Positions 32,480 through 43,689 of a stretch of 64,000 nucleotides of DNA are shown here, piece after piece. The stretch spans positions 47,727,067 through 47,791,066 of the forward strand of contig OX359245.1 of NCBI GenBank assembly GCA_947179485.1. Reading direction: 5' to 3'. Below the pieces are notes generated by a model that was not told the origin of the DNA, searched no databases, and saw only the letters and a program-made list of their open reading frames with translations. This DNA is from Allacma fusca (lineage: Eukaryota > Arthropoda > Collembola > Symphypleona > Sminthuridae). Position numbers and translations under genes: made by a program. Within the stretch, counting starts at the first letter, position 1; each line of letters opens with the position of its first letter.

Positions 32480-33467
32480 TTACATTTTTTTGAGAAAACT
32501 CATGATGTTGTCTGGCTTCCTTAAATTATATATCTAGAGTTTTCCAATTACGTCATGTCATTACTTTCCTCTCAGTGTGCATCGTGTTTGGATACTATTG
32601 TACATATAATAATCAAAACTGTCACTTGTATAAACTAATTTTTAAGTTTTTTTAATGTTATTTTTCACTTGAACTTTGTCATGAAAAAACTTTATACATG
32701 AACTTTTTCACAAATAACGTAATTAAAGGTATCCTTGTTTAAATATACAAGCTTCTAACATTCTACATCAGCTTCTAAATATTAATTTTTAAAGTTTGAA
32801 TGTACAAACGCGTTTTTAAATTAAAAGCTGGCCGTGGAACATTTATTTTTTATTTTAAGGTTGTTCAAAAGGTTAATATTGGAATCCAATCGTAAAACAT
32901 AAATAATAAGTTGACGACTATCTTAAAATCAACCAAATATTGCAGAAGTTCATTATTACGCGCAATTAAACGTTTCTACACTCTGCATTACGTGTTTGCA
33001 AATTTGTTTCAGTTAGCATTTAAATTAAAGAAAATTTTACACCGAGAATCACCTAAAGCTGGGAAAATTAAATCAAGTAAAAAATAAAAAGGGAAACTAG
33101 AACAAAGAATAATTTGGTATTCAGCGATGTGGAATTTTTCGTTGAGATTTGTAAGATAGAAGTTATCGAAACTTCGTCATCAATCGTCGTGTACTATTTT
33201 TGAAGATGCGATAATTATCAAATGAATTTTAAAGGAAGCATTTTAAAAATACCTTAAATCCAGAGATGTTATTCAAACATTTTCATCACAGCAAGTTTGC
33301 ATTAATTAGTTTAATATTTATATATGTTCCATTACCAATCATTTCTCCCCATCTAACCACACATAAGAGTATAGACAATAAAATATTTGAAGCCCCAGCT
33401 TTTAGCAGAAGTATTTCAACATTTCCTGCAAATATAATTGCATTGGGCCAATATTAGAAGTCACGGG
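32480..33467 (+). repeat. Modular repeat blocks F-G, copy 1
   Basis: Contains ggatactattgtaca, then ttggaatccaatcgtaaaacat, then gtattcagcgatgtggaa, then attgggccaatatt.gaagtcac. Related blocks: 44.28-44.95, 47.08-47.69, 51.9-52.03 and 60.47-61.06 kb. A LINE remnant begins exactly where G ends. Confidence 0.7.
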
Positions 33468-34094
33468 GAATTGTCTTAGTTTTACCGCGTAGCACCAGAA
33501 AGTGTATAAGTTCTTATATTCCTGTGTTGTCATTCCATCTTTAAACATAAGTGTTAAAAAGTCACTTCTCTTGCATTGACCTTTATTTAGCTTTAACAAA
33601 TGCCTGCCGTCTTTGTAATGTGGGCAAATAAACATCACATGGTAGGTATCCTCTGTGTCATGTAGATTACATAGTTCACATTTGTATGTTTTATCTATTT
33701 TCCAAAGTTTGTTGAGTGAATTCAGTTTGTACGTCTTTCCAATAACGCTTATGTAGGGCATTCCTCCTCTGAGTGTTTGAATGAGTCTTATTACATTCCA
33801 GTTTAAATCACATTCAAAGTGTTGGCTCTTGCTTATGTGCGTTTTGAAACTGGGAAACTGGGGAAATTTTTGACTTTGTAGCATTTCCTTTACATCCTGG
33901 TTTACAAGCCATTGGAAGTATTTTGCTACTAATGTATTAATGTTTGTATTCATATAGTCTTTGTTTAGCTTATTGTATTCCTCTAGCATGTCAGATTCCC
34001 TAAACATTATCTTAACATTATGTATCCAAGTCATTGTAGTACCATCATTCTTTTTACATTCAAGGTAACAATTCAGAAGTTTTAGAATATGCAC
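33402..34094 (-). pseudogene. Non-LTR retrotransposon (LINE) ORF2 C-terminal fragment
   Basis: 230 open codons on the minus strand resembling the region after reverse transcriptase in non-LTR elements. NWNVIRLIQTLRGGMPYI and LNSLNKLWKI lead to a CCHC-type zinc motif, CELC then H and C in TYHVMFIC (CxxC-x9-H-x4-C), followed by FWCYAVKLRQF. The last ~20 codons run into repeat block G, so the true LINE part is about 33470-34105. The catalytic reverse transcriptase and endonuclease are missing: the 5' side is cut at about 34105 by another element. There is no 3' UTR or poly(A) tail at the other end. Clade not assigned. Confidence 0.65.
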
Positions 34095-34105
34095 TGTCGT
34101 TTTTA

Positions 34106-34930
34106 GGGCAGCGCAGTGCCCTTATGCAACTGTGATGGACGTACGTCCTGGTGTCCGTACGTCCGTACTTCCGTACGTCCGACACTTCGAACACGAATAC
34201 TCACGAACTACCCAACCGATTTGAACCAAAATTTACACAGCAAAGCGTAGTGAGCTAAAGTACCCTGGGATAGATTTTATACAAAATCGGTCGATCAGTT
34301 TGACCTGAAAAATATATTTCATCTCAGGTCACTTGCCTTCGACCCCAAATACACAGAAACTACCTAACCGATTTTAACCAAAAATTACGAAGCAAAGAAT
34401 CGTACCTTAGCGACCTCTGGGATACATTTTAGTGTAGATCGGTCAAACCGTTTGACCGTAAAAAATATTTCTAGTTGTACTATGCATTTTTATGCCATTT
34501 CCTATCAGACTTCAACCAAACTTTATATAGTGACTTTACATACCATAAGCACCTCAGTCGCTGATTGTGGTCAAAATCGTTAACGCAGTTTGACCGTAAA
34601 AAATTATTTCATAAACATTTAAACTTTAAGTGCTTAAAATTTAATACTTTATTACAAATTAACAACAAACACTACTTATAGCATCAATACAAAGCATTAT
34701 GGAGCGGAGGCAAATCCCAGAGACTATAACACAATCAACAAATCAATATGGTAGTACGAGCAATACGATTATTGCCAACAAAGTACACGGTGAGTGTATC
34801 ATTTTGTTGCATAAATTATTTTGGCACATATTCTCCGATCAACTATCATCCTATCTACACAAATTTTACTTTATTTAAAAACCTCTACAAAGCTGCGCTG
34901 CCCTTCGCAGTGCGCCCCGTGAGGGGCGCG
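34106..34930. mobile_element. MITE-like element with tandem ~150-bp core and GTACGTCC end
   Basis: The left end agggcagcgcag (34107-34118) is inverted at ctgcgctgccct (34894-34905). A hairpin gcgccccgtgaggggcgc and a second hairpin around gcgaagcgac follow. A gtacgtccgtac-rich stretch (34140-34170) is followed by about three diverged direct repeats, each with accgatttgaaccaaaattt-like sequence and ending ttgaccgtaaaaaatatttc. No protein. It interrupts the LINE remnant. Similar architecture to 37850-38412. Superfamily unknown. Confidence 0.55.
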
Positions 34931-34959
34931 TTGAATCGTTGCGAAGCGACGATTTTTAC

Positions 34960-35119
34960 TTCTCAAGTGGAATCCTCTTTTAAGGGAAAAGGTTCCAGGG
35001 ATTATAAAATAGGATTAAATAGGTATATTTCAATTCAACATTGAACTACTTTTGACAACAAATGTTTAAATTTTGGTAATTAAACACATTAGAGCTAACA
35101 GGAACTCCACAGTGTGTAC
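34960..35119 (+). repeat. Modular repeat block J, left part, cut by the hAT insertion
   Basis: aaataggtatatttca...aacattgaactacttttgacaa...attagagctaacaggaactccac matches uninterrupted copies at 53.75-53.9, 54.97-55.15 and 63.65-63.8 kb. The remainder resumes at 41912. Confidence 0.75.
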
Positions 35120-35149
35120 CAGTGGTCGTGATGGGTACAAAAAGTTTGT

Positions 35150-35365
35150 TCCCGTTCCTGTTCCCACTTTGTGGGAACTACCTTCACGTGTTCCCGTACC
35201 TGTTCCCGTACCCACTAAAGTGAGAACACATATTTACGTTCCCGTTCCCAGTATTGTTTAAAAATAGCGTACCCGAACCCGTTCCTGTTCCCGTACTCAA
35301 AAAGTGCAAACGTTTTGAACCCGTTCCTGTTCCCACAGTTTGTGTACCCGGACCCGTTCCCGGGG
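35150..35365. repeat. hAT left subterminal array (TTCCCGT-type)
   Basis: Repeated gttcccgttcc/gttcccgtacc motifs just inside the left terminus; mirrored at 41665-41885. Confidence 0.8.
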
Positions 35366-37849
35366 TCTAGTATTAAATGCCAAATTTTCATACTTTGTTT
35401 GATGTCTTACCAGTACCAGTATAAAAATCCGTAAATGCAAAATGTGAACTGATTTATTGTTTTACATGAAAATGTGTTCTGTACTTAAGCAATAGTATCA
35501 TCAAACAATTTAATTAGTTTAAATATTTTTAGACATAACACAACAGGACAACAATAAAAATCTAAAGACCACCGTTAAGAATAAAACGGAAATGCCTTCA
35601 TACAACAGTATTTTCAACAGCACATTTATCATCCACATTGTTACACCCGGCCATATATTTGCCAATTGATCTCATTTTCGACGTTTTGAAATCTGCATTC
35701 TTGTATTTTAACCATGCCTTCAGACAAAACCGCTTCCGAATCGTTTCAGCGGTCATAGACATTGTCTTGGGCTTCAATAGATCCGTGCCAAATGAGAATG
35801 CTCGCTCGATTGGTACTCCCGTTCCGCTGACCACTAAATAATCTCAAGCCATTCGCGAAAGCTCTGGGAAATTTGTTTCGTTTTCCTACAAAATAAAAAT
35901 AAATGTAAAAACGCATTTGTGCATATGCGTATTCATAAATATTTTATGAGACCCACTTTCCACCAAACCAAGACATCTTTAACTTTGGTGGAATCAACTA
36001 CAGGAAACGAAAGGTAGGCGCGTCGTTCGTCGTATTTGTCAGTGTTGACATGCCTCATTTGGTCTGCAACTAGATCAAATCCTCTTGTTTCATTTTCAGA
36101 CTCCATAGCAACGCTACTTGACTGTTTGTAGCATTTTGTCTACGGTAAAGCCAATGACCTGAAAGATAAAAACAGAAAAACGAACAGCAATATTACTATT
36201 CTTATATTTTATTATTTTAATAAAATTATAATCAACAAAGTTTTCAATAACTATGCTACAAAAACGGAAGCCATTTTTTATTACTTCTTGTTCCCTTTGA
36301 TTACAGCATCAGATACCCCGACAGTTTTGTACCAGTCTAATTTACACCGTGGATCTAATACTGTATAAAATCATTGAATAAAATAAATAATTTTGTTAGA
36401 ATTTACCTTCAAAAATTTGGAAACGTAGGCACAATTTTCACTAAATAATGTATTACCTAAACCAGCCACATACACTAAAGAGTCCGACTTTGGGTAATAT
36501 TTATTAAATTTATCACAGGCAGCCTTAGCAGCGTTAACAATTCCAACATTAAAAAGCTGAGGCTAAAATGCAGGTAAAATTGTTCCAAATTTGAGCTTTG
36601 TTGTAACAAATTTTTTAATAAATGTATAATAGCAAATATGTAAAAAAAATACCTCGAACGACTCTAGATGTTTATATAACTTAATATAAATCGCAGCAGT
36701 GAGAGCCATCGTGTGCAGCTTGGATTTCGATAGCAGCACAGTTACAGCTTCAAAAGGCTAAAAATTATATAAAATTGAAACTGCTTGAAATTGATTACTT
36801 GCCATCGAGAAAATTTAACCTGTACCTCCAAAAAGTTCACGACACTCCTCACGAATTGCCATTCCGACTCTGATAAGGAGTACTTTGATAATATTCGTTC
36901 ACTTCGCTGAATTGCCTCAAATTGCTGAAATTAACGACAAATAATATGAAAATGTGATTGTAGTTTGTGGAAAGTATGTATTTTCCAGATAGTTTCCCAG
37001 ATCATGTAGCAGCAATTGTAAATAAACCTTTTTTAATTCCATTAACCTCTTGAACATGTTATATGATGAATTCCACAGAACCTTAATGTTGTCGGAGTCT
37101 ACCAGATTTTCTAATTTTTTGAATACAAAAACGATCCTATAAGGAGGAAAAACCAACATTATTTGTCCGCATTATTTAATTAAAACTCAACAACTTGTAA
37201 ATTCGATTAACTAATAATTGTAAGTTTAAAAATAACCCGGGAAAATTATTTCGGGGCAATATGCATTTTCAATCATACCGATTACAATTATTAATGCAAT
37301 GCCAGTCTAACATTAGTTCATTATCAAAATTCATTATCACGATTATACCAGGCTGCTTGACATAAATTGACATTTTTGGCAGCACCGGCTCATCGCAATC
37401 GCTGTGATCACTGCAAAGGTAATCGCTGTGTTCGATTTGTAAATCAGAATCGTGATTCCAAGATCTATCATCCTCGTCTATTTCTAGGTCGGACATTTCA
37501 ACATCTATGGAGTTGGAGTTTTTTAGAACAGCTAGAGCATCTTGACACGCCAAGTTTACAATATTTGCCACGGTTGTCATTTTCGGAATACACCACTCCC
37601 TGCAAATTAAACGGCACATTAAGTGCATATTTACAAACATATGCTATACTAGTGACATGTGGCTATGAAAGCTGAAAAACCTATTTCGAGCGAACTTATC
37701 CATTTAACTAGTGTAAAATAAGGTTTCACCGAAATACTCTAAGGTCTAATTAAGTTGCAAAATTGTATTAGGCATTTCTTTTTATCGGGGACAGGAAAAC
37801 TTTATTCTAGGTCTGTGAAAAAATAATCGCTACGCGATAATTTGATGCT

Positions 37850-38412
37850 TCGAGTCGGGTGGCGTCAGCTACCACCATTTAATTTGGAGTTTTTATGAGA
37901 AGTTCAGGTTGTTTTCAAAAAACAATCGGGTAGATTAGAATCACTTTAGTCATCATTACGGTTTACAGAGGCAATATTCACAAAATATTTCACTGAAATA
38001 GATTCAGTAGTTTTAGAGATAACGAATAACGATAGAAGTTCAAAATTTCAGATTTTTTCAAAAAAACTACCAGGCCGATTGCAAGGAGACATACAATGGA
38101 CATTACAACTTGCATAAGCAATACTGACAAAAAATCATTGAAATACATTTAACCGTTTTGGAGTCATTATTTGACTTAAAAAGTACAAAATTTCAAGAAT
38201 TGTTTTCTCAAAACCTTACGGTCTCCAAAATCTTACCGATTTCCATCAAATATGAACTCAGTCTTACTGTTACATAAGTAATATCCGTAAACAATTTCAT
38301 TGAAATCGGACCAGTTGTTTTTGAGTTATCATGCGGAAGGACACACGGACGTACGGACACATTTATTTTATTACGGGGCTGACGCCACCCTAACAACGCG
38401 GCTCCTCGAGCG
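37850..38412. mobile_element. MITE-like element with three ~150-bp internal repeats
   Basis: Inverted ends: gggtggcgtcag (37858-37869) and ctgacgccaccc (38379-38390), inside outer cgag/ctcgag-type sequence. The interior has three diverged units, each passing through a ttccatcaaa/attgaaat...gg..gtttt-type stretch and ending in a run such as caaaaaa. The right part has cacggacgtacggacac. Same plan as 34106-34930, in the opposite relative orientation. Inserted within an intron of the hAT transposase. No protein. Confidence 0.5.
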
Positions 38413-38441
38413 TTTTCTAATTCGGAATATTTTCAACTACG

Positions 38442-39850
38442 GCTCAGAACAGTGCTCGGCACAGGTATGGGTAATACTCGGGTAAACGGGTATGGGTACG
38501 GGTATGGGTACTACCCGGGTACGGATTTGGGTACCCAAACAATTCCGGGTACTACCCGGGTACACTTTGGTCGGCTCAAAATTTCGGGTACGGATACGGG
38601 TATGGGTACGGGTACAAGGATTTCAAAATGGGTAAATACCCACCGGGTACGGGTATAATGGTGTCATTTACCCGTACCCGCGACCATTATACCCGAGTAT
38701 TTGGATATGTTGAGATTTGAGACATTTTGATGGATTTTATGAAAATAATGGAACTTCCGTTGGAAAATTCTGTCGGTATTTTTAGTAATTCTGAATGCAT
38801 ATAGCTTATTGTTAATACCCTTTTAACCTTACAACATGCAGTAACTGTATTTCAGACTGTGTTGATAAAATATATATTTATATCTATAATATATATTTTT
38901 ATGGAAGCAGGTTTTAGGAAGAATAAATAATAAACGGACGAGGAAGAATATCAAAATAGAAGTGGAGAACAGGATTCAACGAAATTTTATACAAAACGTC
39001 ATCATAATGTCGTAATTTGTTACTAATTGCATAAATAGTCTGATTGACACGTATGAACATGATACTTCATTAGCCACAATGAATACAATTTAAAAATTTG
39101 AGTTCCGATGAGTTGGATGGCCAGATATGTTTTGTAATAGTTGGTAGTTGATTAGGAAAAGGCGGATATTTGTAACAAGATATTACTGAGTTACATGTAC
39201 ACAGAGCTACTGAGGTGAGAAAATTAATGTAAAAGGCCGAATAAATCAAGAAGTGAAAAATCGAGTCGCCAAGTCCCAAGCCAAAAATGCATGTACATAT
39301 GGACTGGGTGCTATAAAATACTTCGCCCATCAGCCCATAAACAATCAAATGGGGATAATTTTACTTCTAATCAAAAACGCTTATAGGTTTCTACTCTTCA
39401 ATAAAAATATACCTCTCTATAGCTAGTCAAAATTACCCACTCAGGTGTCATACATTATTACATATAACGTACTATGTATGTATTTTAGGGGCTCGCTCTC
39501 ATTTATTTAATGAGATGAAACTGCTCAGGCCACCAATGGGCCCATTGCAGATAACGCACTATGTATTACAATAAAACAAATCTGGATAAAGTATCCGGGT
39601 ACGAGTACGGGTACGACACTGAGATACCCGAGTATGGGTACTATTTTTGAGTATTTTCGCGTACAGGTACAATACGGGTACAGGTACATGGATTTAGATA
39701 ACATTGCGGGCACGGGTACGAAAAATTTGTACCCGGATACTCGGGTATGGGTACGGGTATAGATACAAGTTATTGAAATACCCGCACTTCGGGTACGGAT
39801 ACGGGTACGGGTACCGATTTTTCGTACCCGTGCCGAGCACTGGATCAGAA
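38442..39850. mobile_element. hAT MITE with GGGTACGGGTAT subterminal arrays, nested in the 6.8-kb hAT
   Basis: The element spans 38450-39842 (1393 bp). Perfect 13-bp terminal inverted repeats cagtgctcggcac / gtgccgagcactg. Target duplication gctcagaa (38442-38449) / gatcagaa (39843-39850), 7 of 8. Arrays of gggtacgggtatgggtac occupy about 38465-38690 and 39595-39830. The ~0.9-kb core is AT-rich and has no transposase. It sits inside an intron of the decayed hAT gene, so it is younger than that element. Confidence 0.9.
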
Positions 39851-41919
39851 ATACATTATTGGTCGAATCAAGATTTTACATACTTGAATATACGCGAAAT
39901 GACATTCATGGATTTGAAAAATTCCTTAAATTTCTTTCGCGAAAAGACGACAAAGTTCCACAAGCTGAAAGGGAACGTATGTCTGATTGAATTAATTTGG
40001 TAGATTTTTAGTTGTGACCTGGGATAACCTATTGTCTGGTTGCTTCAAAAATACTGGTAGATTTGTAGTAACGTTTTTTTAAAAATATACCTTATACGCA
40101 TGTGTAGCATGATTAGTCCCTAGGAAAGCAATGGATAAGTGTTATAGTACACACAGTACATAGAATTATCAGATATTCATATACTTTCGTTTAGAATAAA
40201 CCAGTTTGTTGGCCCCGAGGACCTGCAGTGTTAGAATTCCAGAATGTATTTATCAAAATATTGTTATAATTCACTGAACAAAATTATTTAATGATTACCT
40301 TCTGTGACATCATCGAAACAAACTCCTTGAACATAGTATCACAGTTCGATGCATTGTCAGTTGTAATTGCAAGAATTTTATGTAGAATTCCGTAGTCCTC
40401 TAAAACTCGAACCAAAGACATGGCCAATTCCTTTCCGGTGTGTCTGCCCTTTAACGCGTCAACATCCAAAAGGACTTCCTCATACGTCCAATCGGCTGAT
40501 ATCCACGAAGCAATGATGCCATTAAATGAAATGAAGTTCTTTGAAGTCCAACAATTCACCACAAGGGATATTTTTCCTGGTGCGGCCTTTAAACATAAAA
40601 CGCACTCGAAAAAATTATTGCCAATAGGCCTTAACCTAAATAAATAAAATAATGGCTTTGTATAATAACGTCTTTTTTTGATACCATTACCTGTAATTTG
40701 TTTATGAGCTCAATTTTTGGAGTCTCATAGCGTTTAAATAATTTTCTTTTGATTGTTGAACAACTCGGAATTTTTACATTCTTGTGACCATAAATGGCAA
40801 AATCCCGAAACGCTTCGCGATCGCAGAGAGTCATTGGCTGATTCGTTAGAATGATCATATTTAGCATTAGGTTTTCAAACTCTTCCTGATCAAACTGCTT
40901 CTACATTTTGCATCAATTATTTTGCATCAATTATGTTGCAATTATTAATCATAGTTTCAAAATTACAAGTTTTATACTAAATTGCTAAAACATTTTACTA
41001 TACTTTACCGGCTTGAACAGATAATCTGTGATATCTTTAGACTTGTGCTTGGAAGACTCATTCAACGTCACAAAAGTGTGCTTTCTGGTAATATGCTTTC
41101 GCAGATTAGATGTGGATCCAGATTTGTCTTTCTTCAGAGCAGCGCTACAATTTATATTTATAGTTAATTCCACACAAATTCTAGATAATTTTGGAAAATT
41201 GTGGATTATGTGTTCTTGCCTGCAGTGGTTGCATTTAAATTTTTGCCGAGTTGAATCCAATGTGAAATTTTTATACACTGTTGATTTAAAAGATACTTCT
41301 TTCGATGAACCGGAGCTTTCATGAATGCTTTCATTTACTTCGGAATCGGATAAAATATCAACTAAACGAAAATCTTCACATTCACCCATCCTCCCACGAA
41401 TGAACAACGTTGATTAAAATTTACAATTCTTAACGTAAAGTTTAATTTCATTAGAAGTACGATTAACTGGAACACGTGGCTGGAGTCTTACTGAAGAAAT
41501 GTGTGTAAAGAAACGATGAAATTTTTATAATTATTATTGAATGTATGTGCGGCTGTGGGGTTACTTACCAAACCATCAAAAAAGTGAGTATGGCCAGTAA
41601 ATGCATCGCAATTTCCTTAGATGGCGTGAATACCCATAGGAACCCTGGAACAAATGCTTGGGAACGAGTACCGGCGTAGGCTGTACTCGTTCCCATCGGG
41701 GACGGTAACGAAATACAAATCTATGTTTCTGTTCCCATACCTGTTCGCGTTCTCTTTCGCCGGGTCCGTTTGACAGTGTTCCTTTTCACGGACCCAAAAT
41801 CGTAGGGAACAAATTCTTTGTTCCCGTACTCGTTCCTGTACCCGTTCCCGTACTCGTTCCTGTACCCGTTCCCGTGTACCCGGGAACCAGCTGTTCCCTT
41901 GACGACCACTGGTGGGTAC

Positions 41920-42240
41920 ACCCTCTGATTATTTTTCTGCAAATACATACGCGCACATTTCTAAACTCAGACGTAACCTAAACGGGTCTTGGTTCATTAC
42001 CTGTAAACGTGCTGACAGTGGCGCTAAAGTCTTAAATATTTGCTTAAATTTTAGTGTCAAATAATTGGGGAAATCCTTGGGATAAAAATGCAGGCAGTAC
42101 CTGCAAAATTAAATTTTCTAATGCTTATTATCTGGGTTAAAGGAGAAACACATTCAGACGAAAAACTAATTATACTCAATTAAATTAGCGCACCCATTCT
42201 TGAACTAAAAATATTACTGGAATTCAATTTTGGGTTGAAA
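41920..42240 (+). repeat. Modular repeat blocks J/K/L resuming after the hAT
   Basis: accctctgattatttttctgcaaata continues block J. A box variant gacagtggcgctaaagtc (42014-42031) is block K. aggcagtacctgc...attatactca...attcttgaactaaaaatat is block L, seen also at 46.64-46.8, 52.2-52.3 and 61.34-61.44 kb. Confidence 0.7.
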
Positions 42241-42745
42241 TTCTTATGAAGTTTTCGAAAAATAAAATAGTTAATTGCAAAAAATGTTTCAATTATTTGT
42301 TCTAAATTAGCAATTACGGAGTTTTTGACTAATTAGCAATTTTTAACTGAAAGATTTACATATCGCCGGAGGTGAAAAGAGGATGCTGTCCGAATGCCTT
42401 GTGCATTGTATTTTTATAGTATTGTGGTTGCCCTATTTGCTTGATAAATTTACGCTATATTTAATAATATTATTTTACATATATTCAACAGAACGTATTA
42501 TATTTAGAATTACATAACTATTTTAATAGGCAAAAAAAAGTTATTTTGCTCATAATATTTTGAAGCCTATATTCAAAGTAATTGAATTGTTTTTACGGGA
42601 TTGAATTGTGTCGGAGTTACAATAATAATTGAAGCTCGTCTCACTTACCATGGGAATATCTAAGATTGATTCAATTAAAATTCCGAGTCCTCTTTGGGGG
42701 ATTTAATTTGTTTCACAAAAGTATACAAAATTATTTATAATTACT

Positions 42746-43681
42746 GTACACATCAGTGATGCGCCCGTTACGTTACTTTTACCCAACAATAACGGAATAA
42801 CGCCGTTTTTGATCGTAACGGCCTATATTTGTAGCAGGAAATAACGTAACGGTAACGGAACTAGGGTGTGCTAAACATTTATCGGAATAACTATAGCGTT
42901 CCAGAGTGTGTAAACAGAAAACGATATTGTAACGTAACGCAACGCTATCAAATGAAAATATGCATGTACAAATATATTTTTGCATTGCGCATTGACACCT
43001 ATTATTGGCTTTGCTTGGAGTAACTGTGCATGCAAATAAACGGGGGAAATATTAACAACTTGAGTTGGATGTGGACACCCTGATCCCTGAGGATCATTTA
43101 TGTACGTTATTCAAAACATGGCAAATTTCAATAGGAAGTTTTATTTTGTTTAATTCACACGCTTTTGCTAAAAAACAATGTGTGATCGGCTAACGAATTA
43201 CTAAGTTTTGGTTCTAACGACGTTTTTAGTAGATAAGAACTAACCATTGTGAATACCGCTAGTGAAAGAAGCAAAATGAATTTGAAAAAAGGACAAATGT
43301 TGAGATTACCACACCGGGTAGTCGGGATGCGGATCACATTGCAGGTGAATCAAGAACTACACAGAAACTGTAAATTGCATTTTCGCTACATTTTCTGCAT
43401 ACCAGGTATACGTCTGGCAACACTAGTTGTTTGACATTTTAGTTTATAACGAGCGGACAATAATAGTAACGATAACGGAAAGTAACGGCTATTTTATATT
43501 TTTTAATGGTAACGAAAATTAACGCTGGAGTATTGCAGTTGTCTTGTAGTAACGGAACGGTAACGCTGAATTTTTCATACGGTATTTAGTAATGTAATGA
43601 TAATTAACGACAATTGTAAAACCTATCGTAATAGTGTAACGTAACGTAACAAAACTGTGGATGCGCATCTCTGGTACACAC
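42746..43681. mobile_element. hAT MITE with GTAACGG subterminal arrays
   Basis: The element spans 42754-43673 (920 bp). Terminal inverted repeats cagtgatgcgc / gcgcatctctg (one mismatch). Target duplication gtacacat / gtacacac, 7 of 8. Subterminal repeats of gtaacggtaacg flank both ends (42765-42945 and 43455-43655). No coding capacity in the core. Confidence 0.85.
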
Positions 43682-43689
43682 GTGTATTT

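Larger units (their letters stand above)
35598..41407 (-). pseudogene. hAT-family transposase with BED zinc finger, multi-exon, inactivated
   Basis: Minus-strand exons, in order. 41407-41220 and 41144-41009 form a BED finger (CNHCS...GSTSNLRKHITRKH) across a GC-AG intron. 40900-40691 (KQFDQEEFENLMLNMI, then PSCSTIKRKLFKRYE) follows. 40636-40299 carries VNCWTSKNFISFNGIIASWI, GRHTGKELA and ITTDNASN. 37599-37370 has ANIVNLACQDALAVL. Pieces near 37.16-36.98 (LWNSSYNMFKRLMELK), 36.9-36.83, 36.76-36.67 and 36.57-36.41 kb follow, then VKDVLVWWK near 35.96 kb. The C-terminal dimerisation domain (GVPIERAFSFGTDLL, FCLKAWLKY) is near 35.6-35.85 kb. Lesions: Asn replaces the first catalytic Asp of the D-x-WTS motif (40554-40556), TGA lies at 35844-35846 before DYLVVSGTG, and junctions near 40636 and 37599 are out of phase. 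The missing part of the hAT RIRCLAH region was not found. Confidence 0.8.
35112..41919 (-). mobile_element. Decayed 6.8-kb hAT transposon with 8-bp target duplication
   Basis: The element spans 35120-41911. Termini cagtggtcgtgatggg and (inverted) cagtggtcgtcaaggg are hAT-style. The target duplication gtgtgtac (35112-35119) / gtgggtac (41912-41919) matches 7 of 8. Each end has a subterminal array of gttcccgt(a/t)cc-type repeats (35150-35365 and 41665-41885). Removing the element rejoins repeat sequence that exists uninterrupted near 55.1 kb. It contains a decayed hAT transposase gene on the minus strand plus two later insertions (37.85-38.41 and 38.45-39.84 kb). Confidence 0.85.

Noticed and set aside
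38452-38658. Gly/Tyr-rich 68-codon frame, and similar ones at 39704-40003 and 41721-41948
   Set aside because: These are translations of the gggtac and ttcccgt subterminal arrays of hAT-type elements, not structural proteins.
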